Assembly: GCA_012837965.1 (NCBI GenBank)
Contig: DUQF01000037.1
Coordinates: forward strand, 1-63,839
Source: Clostridiales bacterium
Lineage (GTDB): Bacteria > Bacillota > Clostridia > Christensenellales > Aristaeellaceae
Length of the DNA: 63,839 nucleotides
Direction: 5' to 3'
A model generated the notes under the pieces. That model was not told the origin of the DNA and ran no database searches. It worked only from the letters and a program-made list of their open reading frames with translations. The position numbers and the translations under genes are program-made. Positions 45,169 to 54,629 of this stretch are shown in pieces (position 1 is the first letter of the stretch; each line of letters opens with the position of its first letter).

Positions 45169-45897
45169 TTATTTGCCCGAAAGTTTGCTGGCCGCCCCCC
45201 TGTCGCACAGGAGGGTCACGTTATTGTGAAGCTGCAAAATGCTGGCAGGCAACCAGGGGGTGATTTCACCTTCCACCGTGCCCTTGATGGCCTCGGCCTT
45301 GTCTTCACCCATGGCGATGAGTACAATTTTCTTGGCGCTCATGATGGTGCCGATGCCCATGGAAATAGCCATGCTGGGGACATCCTTCTCGGAGTCGAAA
45401 AAGCGGCGGTTGGCTTGAATGGTGGATTCGGCCAAATGCACGACCTGCGTGCCCGATGAAAACTTTTCGTCCGGCTCGTTAAAGCCGATGTGGCCGTTGT
45501 GACCGATGCCAAGCAGCTGCAAATCAATGCCGCCGACCGCTTCAATGAGCCTGTCGTAGCGCAAGCCTTCTTCTTCCAAGCTGGAAACATTGCCATCGGG
45601 GATGTGAGTCTGGGCGAATTCAACATATTGAAAGAGATTGTCTTTCATAAACTGGTGGTAGGAGCAGGGATTGTCCTTGGGGATGCCGATGTATTCATCC
45701 AAGTTGAAGGATTTGACGGCGGAAAAATCCACCAACCCTTTATCGTGCATTTTTATTAATTTTCTGTATGTCTCAAGGGGCGAAGAACCCGTGGCAAGAC
45801 CTAAGACGCTGTCCGGCTTTTGGATTACTTGCGCCGCAATGAGGGTGGCGCAGGCCCGGCTGACCAATTTCGCGTTATCGAAAATTTGAACGACCAT
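45169..45897 (-). CDS. nagB: Glucosamine-6-phosphate deaminase
   Basis: 242 residues from MVVQIFD (start 45897; AAAGGGAG upstream; a longer frame lacks support). LGLATGSSPLETYRKL is the phosphate-binding loop, FNLDEYIGI and LLGIGHNGHIGFNEP carry the catalytic Asp and His. It converts glucosamine-6-phosphate to fructose-6-phosphate and ammonia in amino-sugar catabolism. No nagA or PTS gene is adjacent. Its stop codon borders the DnaA-box region. Confidence 0.95.
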   Translation of the reverse strand: MVVQIFDNAKLVSRACATLIAAQVIQKPDSVLGLATGSSPLETYRKLIKMHDKGLVDFSAVKSFNLDEYIGIPKDNPCSYHQFMKDNLFQYVEFAQTHIPDGNVSSLEEEGLRYDRLIEAVGGIDLQLLGIGHNGHIGFNEPDEKFSSGTQVVHLAESTIQANRRFFDSEKDVPSMAISMGIGTIMSAKKIVLIAMGEDKAEAIKGTVEGEITPWLPASILQLHNNVTLLCDRGAASKLSGK

Positions 45898-46010
45898 AGT
45901 ACACTCCCTTTCTTGGCAAGCAAAATGCCTGTTCATCATTTGCCGACAGTCGGCGGCTTTTCCAATATTTTACCACAAAACTGTGAAAATGAACAGTAAA
46001 TAACCGGACA

Positions 46011-46352
46011 TTAGCCGACATATATGTCTTCTACTTGCGCCAAGCCCTTTTGAATAAGCCTTGTGGTATGCCGCTTGGTGTAATTGAGGCTGCCGGCCAC
46101 TTCGTCAAGCGTCAAACCAAGCAGGTAGCGGTACTTTAAGGCATCGGCATACAGGGGGTGGACGCGGCGGAGCAACCGCATGATGCGCACTGATTTTTCA
46201 TCGGCCTCTTTTTCCAAAACCTGGGCCATTTCCAAAAACTTTTGGCGGTTTTGCTCGTCCTCCCTTTTTTGATAACAGTCGGCAATGTAGCGGTAGGTTT
46301 TGGCTTTTTTCTTTAAATCGTAGGGGCGTTTGAGGTACTGTTCGGCTGTCAT
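46011..46352 (-). CDS. Phage-type sigma/ArpU-like small transcription protein (DUF1492-like)
   Basis: 113 residues, highly charged. The N-terminal half is a coiled helix; the C-terminal 50 residues (LLRRVHPLYADALKYRYL, then TLDEVAGSLNYTKRHTTRLI) form a sigma-70 region 4-like helix-turn-helix as in DUF1492/ArpU/RinA phage late regulators. In phages such genes lie just before the terminase genes; here a terminase large subunit is 18 kb away and no other phage gene accompanies it. Good ribosome site AAAGGAGG. Confidence 0.7.
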   Translation of the reverse strand: MTAEQYLKRPYDLKKKAKTYRYIADCYQKREDEQNRQKFLEMAQVLEKEADEKSVRIMRLLRRVHPLYADALKYRYLLGLTLDEVAGSLNYTKRHTTRLIQKGLAQVEDIYVG

Positions 46353-46782
46353 AAGAGCCTCCTTTCTAAATCAATCCTTTTGTTTGTCCGATAGAAAAAG
46401 CATAGCAGATTATGAAGCTGAACTTCAATAAAAAGGTGCAAATTTTCGTCTAAATTCATTTTTCTCGCAGGGGGCAAAAATGTTGCGCGCTAAAAAATCG
46501 GCGCAATCGTTGATTCAAAGAATTGATCAATATGGATTCGGATGATTTGAGCCTGATCCTAAGCGCGTTTAGTCTTTTCATTCCAAATGATTTTTTACTC
46601 GCGGCCAACTCCGTAATCTGTCTTTTTATTTGAAAATTTTCTGATGCGGGTGTATAGTATTAAGCGATAATAATCCCTAAACCATTGCCTTGCTGTGCCT
46701 ACGCTATTTTTTAACTGGCAAAGTCGGGAAAAATTACTCACTGTAACAACATCAAAAAAATAATGAATAAGAGGTGATCGTA
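46353..46782. other. Intergenic region without recognised features
   Basis: 430 bases between divergent genes. No gene, repeat or clear promoter was found. Confidence 0.3.
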
Positions 46783-49700
46783 ATGAAAAAACGGATCGTT
46801 TCCTTTCTCGTTCTTGCTCTGGCTCTGCTCCTTTGCGCGTCAGCTTTTGCTGACGTGCGGCAGCTGGGCGCCGGGCTGACCGAAGCGGATGTCCAGGCGC
46901 TGACCAAAGCCATCAAAACCATCGAGGAAACCTGGATGAACCGGGAAACATCCGTTCAGGTGACCTTTACCCTGTCGGATAAAAGCCTCCTTTCCAAACC
47001 CGACGAGCTGGGCTTTGACCTGTACCATTTAGCTGGCCGGGCTGACAATGGCGTCCCCGCCGGCCCACGCTATCAGCGCCTGCATGTGGATGTTTCCTAT
47101 TACCCGGCCGTCACCTGGCAGGGCAATAAGGTCACGCTGGATTACAGCTTCTCTTACCGCACAAGCCCTGAACAGGAACAGGCGGTTGAAGCCTGGATCC
47201 AGCAGGGCATGCTGGAACTTGGCATCACCGAGGTAACGGAGCCCGTCCGGCGGATTCAACTGATCCATGACCATATCTGCAAGCATGTGACCTATGATGA
47301 TGAACACTATAAGGATCTTAGCTACGCTCCGCAGTATACTGCCCACGCGGCTGCGCTGGATGGCATCGCCGTGTGTCAGGGATATGCCTCGCTGTTCAAC
47401 CGCTTTTTAATTTCCGCCGGGATCGACGCGGAAATCGTCCTTGGCATTGCCGGCGGCGAATATCATTCCTGGAACAAGGTGAAGCTTGAGGGCAAGGAAT
47501 TTTATATCGACATCACTTGGAATGATAGTATGAACACCAACTTCTACTTCATGGCCACGGAGGAATTCGCAGACCATGTGGAGCGGGACTATACCATCGG
47601 CGACATGATGGGCGATGACGGTTTTCAGTACACAATCGTCAACGATACAGTGGAAATTACCGGCTATGTGGGCAGCGATACCCATGTGGCTATCCCCGCC
47701 TATATCAACGGCTTGCCCGTCACATCGATCGCGCCCTACGCCTTCTTCGGCCAGACCCAGCGGACAAAGATCGCGCTGCCCGATACCCTGATCACCATCG
47801 GCGATTCTGCCTTCGAGGATTGCTCCGGCCTCACCGGCGGCCTGATTTTCCCCGACAGCGTCACCAGCATCGGCAACCGCGCCTACTACTGCTGCTCCGG
47901 CCTTTACGGCACGGTAAAGCTGCCGGCCAGTCTGGTTACCATCGGTGACAGCGCCTTCGCTACCCGCACTACCGGTTTGCACGGCCCGCTGAACATACCC
48001 GGCCACGTGGAATCCATCGGCGCCGGAGCCTTCCTTGGCTGTTCCTTTGATTCCCTCACCTTGCCTGAAGGCCTGAAAACCATCGGCGACAACGCTTTTG
48101 CGTGGAATGAAAAGATTGCCTGTGATCTTGTCATTCCCTCCACGGTGAAATCCATCGGCACCCGTGCTTTCATGGTTTGCTCTCAGCTGACCGGCAGCAT
48201 CGTGATCCCCGAGGGCGTAACGGAAATAGGCGAGCGTACCTTCTCCAACTGCTTCAACATCACCGGAACGCTCACGCTGCCTTCCACGCTCACCGTGATC
48301 GGCCCCTATGCCTTTGAGGCCTGCCTCAAGCTGTCCGGCGAGCTTCGCATCCCCGAGGGCGTCACGGAAATCGGCGAGTGCGCGTTCACCTCCTGCCGAA
48401 GCCTTACCGGCGCGGTGGAGATTCCTGCCACGGTGAAGTCCGTGGGGGCAATGGCTTTGAGCGCCTGCAAGGGGATAGAGAGCGTTACCGTGTATCCCGC
48501 CACCCAGCTGATCGGCAACATGGCCTTTGACATGCTGAATCCTGAGCAGGAGCCATTCACCATCCGTGCCTGTCCCGACTCTGCCGCCATGGCGTACGCG
48601 CGGAAGAACGGGCATCCTGTGGTGGAGCTGGATCCCGCCATGCTGACGGCTGAACAGTTGGCCACCATTGATTTAAATGCCTTTGATCCTGTGCTTCTCA
48701 CCCCCGCTGACGTCGTATACAGCCTCACAGAGAGCGGCGATGGCTCCAGCGCCGCGTGCGTCGATTGGTACCATGGCTCCGCTAGGCAAATCATCATTCC
48801 GGACACGCTGGACGGTTATCCGGTCACTGTCATTGGCAGCAGTGCCTTCATCGAACGAAGCGACATTGAGTATATACAGCTGCCCGCTACCCTGCAGCGC
48901 ATTGAGGACAATGCCTTCAGCGGCTGTTCTTCCTGGCGCAATCCTCTGGTTATCCCGGATGGAGTTACTTATATCGGTGATTGTGCCTTCTGGGGCTGCT
49001 CTTCCCTCACCGGGGACATCCGTTTCCCCTCCGGCCTGACATATCTGGGAGATCGCGCGTTCGTTTCTTGCCCCAACCTGATGGGAACGCCTGTGTTCCC
49101 CGAAACGCTTACCTACATCGGCAGCTATGCTTTGGCCGGCTGCTCCGGCATGAGCGGCACCGTGATCGTGCCTGACAATGTGACCCAGGTGGGCGAGGAC
49201 GCGTTCATCAATTTCAATGGCGAAATCATCCTGCCCGCGAATGTGGAAATTGTGCCCCAGCGAGATCTGGGCGCTCCCCAAACAGAGCAGCCCGTAATCC
49301 CGGATCCTCTGCTTCCCACCGCCGTGGAGGAATTGGACTGGCGGGTGCAGGAGGACACGCAGGGCAACCCGTATGTGGAGATCACCGGCTATACCGGCGA
49401 TGAGATGCGTCAGCTGGTGATTCCGGCGCAGATCGAGGGCATGCCGGTGACCGCCATCGCCGACATGGCTTTCGACGGTTTTGATCGCAATGGAAATCTG
49501 CTGGCCGGCGAAATCATCCTACCCGACACCATCACCCGCATCGGCGAGCGCGCGTTCAATGAATGCTACTATATTTCCGGCGCGCTTCGCCTGCCGGACA
49601 GCGTGCTGACGATCGGCGGAAACGCTTTTTCCAACTGCAAGAGCCTCTCAGGTACGCTGACGCTTCCGGCAAACCTGCAATCCATTGGTTCCTACGCCTT

Positions 49701-50007
49701 CAACGGCACCTGCTTCACCGGGGAACTGATTATTCCGGACAGCGTTATGAGCGTTGGCAACCAAGCGTTCGAGGCGTGCTTCACCCTCGAAGCGGTTCGC
49801 CTTTCCGCCTCCATGACCCGACTGGAACCCTATGTGTTCAACAACGGCTGGGCGCTGAAGCGCGTAGTGATCCCGCAAGCGGATATTGCCATCAACGAGG
49901 GCGTATTCAACGCTTGTCACGACGCTTTGACCCTTTATGCCCCCGAGGGCTCCACCGCCCAAGTATATGCCCAGGAAAACGGCATCAATTTCCTGCCGCT
50001 GGAATAA
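46783..50007 (+). CDS. Secreted transglutaminase-like, BspA-type leucine-rich-repeat protein
   Basis: 1074 residues; start set by GAGGTGAT before ATG 46783. Signal peptide (FLVLALALLLCASAFA, cut near residue 24). A transglutaminase-like cysteine-protease domain covers about 140-270: Cys in GIAVCQGYASLF, His in GGEYHSWNKV, Asp in FYIDITWNDS. From about 300 a long array of BspA-type LRR_5 repeats (about 23 residues each, e.g. GDSAFEDCSGLTG) is broken twice (about 600-660 and 820-880) by linkers with a short Tyr/Val-rich domain that start a new LRR block. No wall anchor seen. Family members mediate adhesion to host or glycan surfaces. Confidence 0.88.
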   Translation: MKKRIVSFLVLALALLLCASAFADVRQLGAGLTEADVQALTKAIKTIEETWMNRETSVQVTFTLSDKSLLSKPDELGFDLYHLAGRADNGVPAGPRYQRLHVDVSYYPAVTWQGNKVTLDYSFSYRTSPEQEQAVEAWIQQGMLELGITEVTEPVRRIQLIHDHICKHVTYDDEHYKDLSYAPQYTAHAAALDGIAVCQGYASLFNRFLISAGIDAEIVLGIAGGEYHSWNKVKLEGKEFYIDITWNDSMNTNFYFMATEEFADHVERDYTIGDMMGDDGFQYTIVNDTVEITGYVGSDTHVAIPAYINGLPVTSIAPYAFFGQTQRTKIALPDTLITIGDSAFEDCSGLTGGLIFPDSVTSIGNRAYYCCSGLYGTVKLPASLVTIGDSAFATRTTGLHGPLNIPGHVESIGAGAFLGCSFDSLTLPEGLKTIGDNAFAWNEKIACDLVIPSTVKSIGTRAFMVCSQLTGSIVIPEGVTEIGERTFSNCFNITGTLTLPSTLTVIGPYAFEACLKLSGELRIPEGVTEIGECAFTSCRSLTGAVEIPATVKSVGAMALSACKGIESVTVYPATQLIGNMAFDMLNPEQEPFTIRACPDSAAMAYARKNGHPVVELDPAMLTAEQLATIDLNAFDPVLLTPADVVYSLTESGDGSSAACVDWYHGSARQIIIPDTLDGYPVTVIGSSAFIERSDIEYIQLPATLQRIEDNAFSGCSSWRNPLVIPDGVTYIGDCAFWGCSSLTGDIRFPSGLTYLGDRAFVSCPNLMGTPVFPETLTYIGSYALAGCSGMSGTVIVPDNVTQVGEDAFINFNGEIILPANVEIVPQRDLGAPQTEQPVIPDPLLPTAVEELDWRVQEDTQGNPYVEITGYTGDEMRQLVIPAQIEGMPVTAIADMAFDGFDRNGNLLAGEIILPDTITRIGERAFNECYYISGALRLPDSVLTIGGNAFSNCKSLSGTLTLPANLQSIGSYAFNGTCFTGELIIPDSVMSVGNQAFEACFTLEAVRLSASMTRLEPYVFNNGWALKRVVIPQADIAINEGVFNACHDALTLYAPEGSTAQVYAQENGINFLPLE

Positions 50008-50018
50008 CCAACGGCAAA

Positions 50019-50056
50019 GCCCTGCCGCGGTTCCATAGCCTGCGGCAGGGCCTTTC
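50019..50056 (+). terminator. Terminator of the LRR gene
   Basis: GCCCTGCCGC (50019-50028) pairs with GCGGCAGGGC (50042-50051), followed by CTTTC. Confidence 0.75.
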
Positions 50057-50203
50057 TGTTGTGATGCCGGTTAGGCAGCGTCAATTCGCGAAGTAAACGC
50101 GACGCTGTCTGCCACGCGGTGTCGTGGGCAACTAAAAGCGTGGTTTTTCCAAAGGGGTGGATTATATTTTGCCTAGAACTCTCAAAGCGTGAGTCCCGAA
50201 ATT

Positions 50204-50249
50204 AAAAGCGCGATATATCCTTAACTTACATAAGGATATCGCGCTTTTT
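50204..50249. terminator. Long bidirectional hairpin
   Basis: AAAAGCGCGATATATCCTTA pairs with TAAGGATATCGCGCTTTT (a 2-base bulge), flanked by A and T runs, between convergent LRR and dehydrogenase genes. It overlaps the beginning of repeat copy C. Confidence 0.6.
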
Positions 50250-50273
50250 AGACACGCTTTTTGCCCATAACCC
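50234..50273. repeat. Dispersed intergenic repeat, copy C
   Basis: Shares with copy A the order GGATATYGCRCTTTT, then AGACACRCTTTTTGCCYATAAC. Other than this and the two hairpins, 50008-50338 is empty. Confidence 0.5.
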
Positions 50274-50338
50274 TGCTTTTAGCTACCATGATGGCGCCAA
50301 ACAGTTATTATAGTGTAGCAGTGAAGGGATAAGAACGC

Positions 50339-51376
50339 TTACAGGCTGTGTTTGATGGCGACCTTGACCGCCTCATTGGGGTTGCTGCCGACTTCAAATG
50401 CCTTGGGCAACTCTTCCAGGGGGAAGGTGTGGGTGACAATCTCTTTCAATTTGCAGTCGGGTTGATTGAGGGCATCAATGGACTGCAGGATATCTTCCGG
50501 CGTATAGCCACGGGAACCCTTGATGACTGTTTCCTTGGCCAGTAGCCAGAACAGGCTCAACTCGCTTGGCCGCATGTTGATGGCCACCTCCACAAAAGTG
50601 GAGTTGATTTTCGCGTTGTCCATATACTCCTGTAGAATTGGCGGCGCGCCGGCGCAATCCAGCACAACATCGGCATTCCAGGTATCTTCCGAGGCGTTGC
50701 CCTTCAGGGTGCCCCAGGTTTGCTTGACGAATTCGGGCAGACTCTTACCATTGGAATTGAAGGGGATCGCGCCCAGCTTTTTTGCAAAACTCAGTTTGAA
50801 ATCGTTGATATCGGACACGATGATGTCGGTAACGCCTTTGTATTGGAGGGCGGCCACGGCCGAAAGGCCGATGGCGCCTGCCCCGTACACTAAAACCTTG
50901 TCGCCTTTTGTAGCTTGCGATAGGTTGACGGCGTGCATGGACACGCTGAGAGGCTCGGTCAGCATGGCAATTTCATCGGGTAAAGTATCGGGCAAACGAA
51001 AAACATTTTTGTTCAATCGGGCGTTTTCTACATACACATACTGGGAAAAGGCGCCTGACATGTCCGCGATTTCAGTGGTATTCATGCCGCTGGTTTCCAC
51101 CGAGCGCCGATCAGTCGGGTTGATGGTCAGCCGCATGCCTTTTGTGATACCCTGTACCTCGGCGCCTACCTCTGCCGCGATGCCTACAAACTCGTGGCCA
51201 AACTCGTTGCCGGGATAAATGCCCACCGCGTCGCCGCCATGCAGGTACGCGCCGATGTCCGTGCCGCAGATGCCGGCGTAGGTGACCTGAATCAGCACAT
51301 CTTTGGGGCCGATCGCGGGCTTGTCGCGCTGCTCTACTGCTACTTGCTTGATGCCATGATAAATTCCTGCTTTCAT
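50339..51376 (-). CDS. Medium-chain (zinc-type) alcohol/polyol dehydrogenase
   Basis: 345 residues of the MDR superfamily. Catalytic zinc ligands C37 (GICGTDIG) and H61/E62 (GNEFGHEF), and the cofactor loop VYGAGAIGLSA near 165. The lobe that binds structural zinc in most relatives has no cysteine at all (GMRLTINPTDRRSVETSGMN), so that site is lost. Best compared with threonine/sorbitol/galactitol-phosphate dehydrogenases; substrate open. Ribosome site AAAGGAG upstream of MKAGIYHG. Monocistronic. Confidence 0.85.
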   Translation of the reverse strand: MKAGIYHGIKQVAVEQRDKPAIGPKDVLIQVTYAGICGTDIGAYLHGGDAVGIYPGNEFGHEFVGIAAEVGAEVQGITKGMRLTINPTDRRSVETSGMNTTEIADMSGAFSQYVYVENARLNKNVFRLPDTLPDEIAMLTEPLSVSMHAVNLSQATKGDKVLVYGAGAIGLSAVAALQYKGVTDIIVSDINDFKLSFAKKLGAIPFNSNGKSLPEFVKQTWGTLKGNASEDTWNADVVLDCAGAPPILQEYMDNAKINSTFVEVAINMRPSELSLFWLLAKETVIKGSRGYTPEDILQSIDALNQPDCKLKEIVTHTFPLEELPKAFEVGSNPNEAVKVAIKHSL

Positions 51377-51668
51377 AGATTTCTCCTTTCTATGTTGTCG
51401 TTTGAAGATGTAACTATATTATATAATACTTTCATAGGAACGAAAAAGTCAACATCAAGAGGCATTGAGTTTCTGTAACCAATCTTATAAATGCTTATTA
51501 AGCCATCTTTCTCTTCCCTCTATAGGGAAGCGATTTTTTCAAACATTTCGCTTAATTCTTTTGTTTTTTGGCCTTGCTTATTAAGGCTTTAATTTATATA
51601 ATGATGATATAATGGCAAAAAGCCCTAAAGGCATATCGTTTAAGCCCAACAAGGAAGGGGGAAAGCCC

Positions 51669-53384
51669 ATGAATACCATGAAGCAATACCAAAAATGGCT
51701 AAAACTGTTTAAGGACGACAAGGAGCTGGTCAAAGAGCTTGAGGCCATCAAGGATGACCCCAAAGAAATCGAGGACAGGTTCTACCGGGAGCTTGCCTTC
51801 GGCACCGCCGGCATGCGGGGCGTGATGGGCTATGGCCTCAACCGCATGAATGCCTACAACGTACGGCGCGCCACCGCCGGCCTTGCCGAGTACTTGAAAA
51901 TGACCCCCGGCGAAAAGGAGAGGGGCGTTGCCATCGGCTACGACAGCCGCAACAATTCCAAAGAATACGCCTTGGAAACGGCGCTGATGTTGGCTGCCCG
52001 CGGCGTGAAAGCCTACTTGTATGACGACCTGCGCCCCGTTGCCCTGCTTTCTTTTGCGGTGCGGCGCCTGAACACTGCTGCCGGTATCGTGATTACAGCC
52101 AGCCACAACCCGCCGGAATATAACGGCTACAAGGTCTACGGCGATGACGGCGCCCAGGTTGGCCCCGAAGCCGCCGCCATGATTACCGAAATTATTTACG
52201 CCACCCCTTACGAAGACTGCATCCCCATGGATGAGGAAACCGCCATCAAAGAAGGCTTGCTTGAATACATCGGCAAGGAAATTGACGATGCCTACGACGA
52301 AATGGTGCTGGCTCTTGCGGTGCAGCCGGAGCTGCTCAAAAAAGAGGGTAAAAACCTGCGCATCGTCTACACTCCCCTGCACGGCTCGGGCAATGTGCCT
52401 GTAAGGCGTGTGCTTAAAAAAGCCGGTTTAGAGAACGTCACGGTCGTCAAAGAGCAGGAAGCGCCCGATGGCGACTTCCCCACCGTCAGCGCCCCCAACC
52501 CCGAAAACCCCGATGCCTTTGAGCTGGCTATTCCGCTGGCCGAAAAGGTGGGCGCCACCGTGATTTTTGGTACCGACCCTGACTGCGACAGGCTTGGCGT
52601 GTGCGTCAAAGACTCAGAGGGCGTGTTTCGGGCACTCACCGGCAACCAGATTGGCTGCCTCATGCTGTATCATATTTTGACTGCCAAAAAGAAAAGCGGA
52701 ACGCTTCCTGAAAATGCCGCTGTCTGCAAGTCTTTAGTATCTACCGAGCTTGCCACCACTATTTGTAAGGATTTTGGCGTAGCCATGTACGACACCCTCA
52801 CGGGCTTTAAGTTCATCGGCGAAAAAATCCAACAATTCGAGGATACGGGCGAGCACACCTATGTGTTCGGCTTTGAAGAAAGCTATGGCTACCTTTCCGG
52901 CGCCGATGTTAGGGACAAGGACGGGGTCAACGCCTCCCTGCTGATTGCCGAAGCCGCCTGCGTATGCATGCACGAGGGCATCACCCTCTATGACCGCCTG
53001 CAAGAAATCTACGATAAATATGGCTACTGGGCAGAAAACGTGCACTCCAGCACCTTGCCTGGCAAGGACGGCCTTGAAAAGATGGCGTCCATTATGGGCA
53101 AGCTGCACGAAAGCGCCCCCGAAAAGATTGGCGACTTCAAGGTAATGGCCGTCAGGGACTACCTAAAATCCGAAAGAACTGAGGGCGGCAAGGTAGAACC
53201 CCTTGACTATGTGAAGTCAGACGTGCTTTACTACGAATTGGAAGGCGGCCACTGGCTGTGCATCCGCCCCTCCGGCACCGAGCCCAAGATAAAGCTTTAT
53301 GTGAACACCCAAGCCCCTACCATGGAAGAAGCCGAGGAATTGAACCGGAAGCTACTTGACAGCGCGCTGGAGATGGTGAGGTAA
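51669..53384 (+). CDS. Phospho-sugar mutase (phosphoglucomutase/phosphomannomutase)
   Basis: 571 residues of the alpha-D-phosphohexomutase superfamily, the long Firmicutes form (PgcA-like). Phosphoserine loop VITASHNPPEYNGYKVYG, metal loop FGTDPDCDRLGV, sugar loop GFEESYGYLSG and phosphate loop RPSGTEPKIKLY are present in order. It interconverts glucose-1- and glucose-6-phosphate (or mannose/ribose phosphates). The start at 51669 follows AAGGGGG; a longer frame from 51612 lacks a site. Single gene with its own terminator. Confidence 0.93.
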   Translation: MNTMKQYQKWLKLFKDDKELVKELEAIKDDPKEIEDRFYRELAFGTAGMRGVMGYGLNRMNAYNVRRATAGLAEYLKMTPGEKERGVAIGYDSRNNSKEYALETALMLAARGVKAYLYDDLRPVALLSFAVRRLNTAAGIVITASHNPPEYNGYKVYGDDGAQVGPEAAAMITEIIYATPYEDCIPMDEETAIKEGLLEYIGKEIDDAYDEMVLALAVQPELLKKEGKNLRIVYTPLHGSGNVPVRRVLKKAGLENVTVVKEQEAPDGDFPTVSAPNPENPDAFELAIPLAEKVGATVIFGTDPDCDRLGVCVKDSEGVFRALTGNQIGCLMLYHILTAKKKSGTLPENAAVCKSLVSTELATTICKDFGVAMYDTLTGFKFIGEKIQQFEDTGEHTYVFGFEESYGYLSGADVRDKDGVNASLLIAEAACVCMHEGITLYDRLQEIYDKYGYWAENVHSSTLPGKDGLEKMASIMGKLHESAPEKIGDFKVMAVRDYLKSERTEGGKVEPLDYVKSDVLYYELEGGHWLCIRPSGTEPKIKLYVNTQAPTMEEAEELNRKLLDSALEMVR

Positions 53385-53404
53385 GACTAAAATACCTAAA
53401 AATC

Positions 53405-53450
53405 GGAATGAGAACATTAATGATAATGCCTCATTCCAAATTTCTTTTTC
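53405..53450 (+). terminator. Terminator of the phospho-sugar mutase gene
   Basis: GGAATGAG (53405-53412) pairs with CTCATTCC (53430-53437), followed by AAATTTCTTTTTC. Confidence 0.7.
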
Positions 53451-53503
53451 TTGTTTCATAAAATCTTTTATTCATTTCCAATATTTTATTAAATTTTTTT
53501 ATA

Positions 53504-54547
53504 TCAATCAAGCGCCGGAAAGTCGGGCAGGGCATGTACGCGCCGGTCGATTTCTTCAAGCCGTTTTCGGATATTTTCTTTATCGTTTGTTTTAATTGCC
53601 TTTAGCAAGCTGTTTTCATCATAGAGGAGGTCGATTTTCCAAAAAGCGGAAATTAGGGCGTATAGATAGGGGAAAACTTGTTTTTGAATTTGCGAAAAGG
53701 GGCGCTGGTGATGGTATCCTTTTAAAAAAGCGCAGAGAATGATTTCTTCGTTATTTTGTGCTTTGTTCTCGGGATAATCCATCAGACGGGCTTCGAAGAT
53801 GGCTTGCATGATGGCATCAAAATAGAGGTTGTTGTCGCCCGAGCGGTTGAAATCAAACAGGCCAATTTCGCCATTTTCAGCTTTATACAGGTTGCAATTG
53901 CTAATATCTCCCTGTACGGCGTAACGGGGCTCATATTGAAAAACGGAGATTTTTTGGAGACATTTTTCGCTTTGTTTTTTGATACGCTTGTACAGTGCCG
54001 CATCAAGCGGCATGAGTTCTTTTTCGTACTGACGGAAAACAGAAACGCTGAACAAGTCATTTTCCTGTAAAGGGTCAAATAGCACGCTGCCATTTACATG
54101 AAAGGCGGCTTTTTCTGAAATGTTGTGGGTTTTGGCAAGAAGTTTTCCCGTCGCTTCCGCAATTTTTGCGTCTACAAACGCAAGCTGGCCCGAAACGAAA
54201 CTTTCCACCGTTACAATGACAGGATAATTCCCGATCGTATACCATTTGGCATATTTTCTCTTACAGGTAAACTGCTTGGGCGTTTGGATGCCGTTTTCAT
54301 ATAAAAGATTAGCAAACCGGCTTTGCTGCTCTATTAAGTCAAGGCTTACATCCCGCTCATTTTTAAAGCGCACCACTAACGGCTGATGGCTAAATAAGCT
54401 AACTTTTACAATCAGCCGCACTTCTTTTGGTTGACAGTCCTGCTTTTCATAATGATAGCGCTGGAGTTGCGAAACGGATTGTATTTTCGAGTCGATGCCA
54501 AAGTCCGTGAGGATTTTATATAGATTGTTTATGTCAATCTCAAACAT
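53504..54547 (-). CDS. Aminoglycoside phosphotransferase/CotS-like kinase-fold protein
   Basis: 347 residues from MFEIDIN (start 54547, with AGAGGG before it; the frame extends to 54616). Kinase-like APH fold: catalytic loop VQGDISNCNLY (Asp, Asn) and the metal-binding LFDFNRSGDNN. The N-terminal lobe contains Lys-rich strands (VRLIVKVSLFSHQPLVVRFKNE). Family members phosphorylate antibiotics, choline or homoserine, or sit in spore coats; substrate unassigned. Stands alone. Confidence 0.75.
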   Translation of the reverse strand: MFEIDINNLYKILTDFGIDSKIQSVSQLQRYHYEKQDCQPKEVRLIVKVSLFSHQPLVVRFKNERDVSLDLIEQQSRFANLLYENGIQTPKQFTCKRKYAKWYTIGNYPVIVTVESFVSGQLAFVDAKIAEATGKLLAKTHNISEKAAFHVNGSVLFDPLQENDLFSVSVFRQYEKELMPLDAALYKRIKKQSEKCLQKISVFQYEPRYAVQGDISNCNLYKAENGEIGLFDFNRSGDNNLYFDAIMQAIFEARLMDYPENKAQNNEEIILCAFLKGYHHQRPFSQIQKQVFPYLYALISAFWKIDLLYDENSLLKAIKTNDKENIRKRLEEIDRRVHALPDFPALD

Positions 54548-54629
54548 TTTCCCTCTTTTTGCTAAAAAACTTGTTTGTTGTTTCAATATTTTATCATGTT
54601 TATTCTTTAGCTGCAAAAAAAGAAGACGC

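Noticed and set aside
47407-48615. Long open frame of about 400 codons on the strand opposite the LRR gene
   Set aside because: It lies wholly inside the LRR gene, its protein has low complexity (Gly/Ala/Asp/His-rich) with no family features, and the repeats explain the long open frame.
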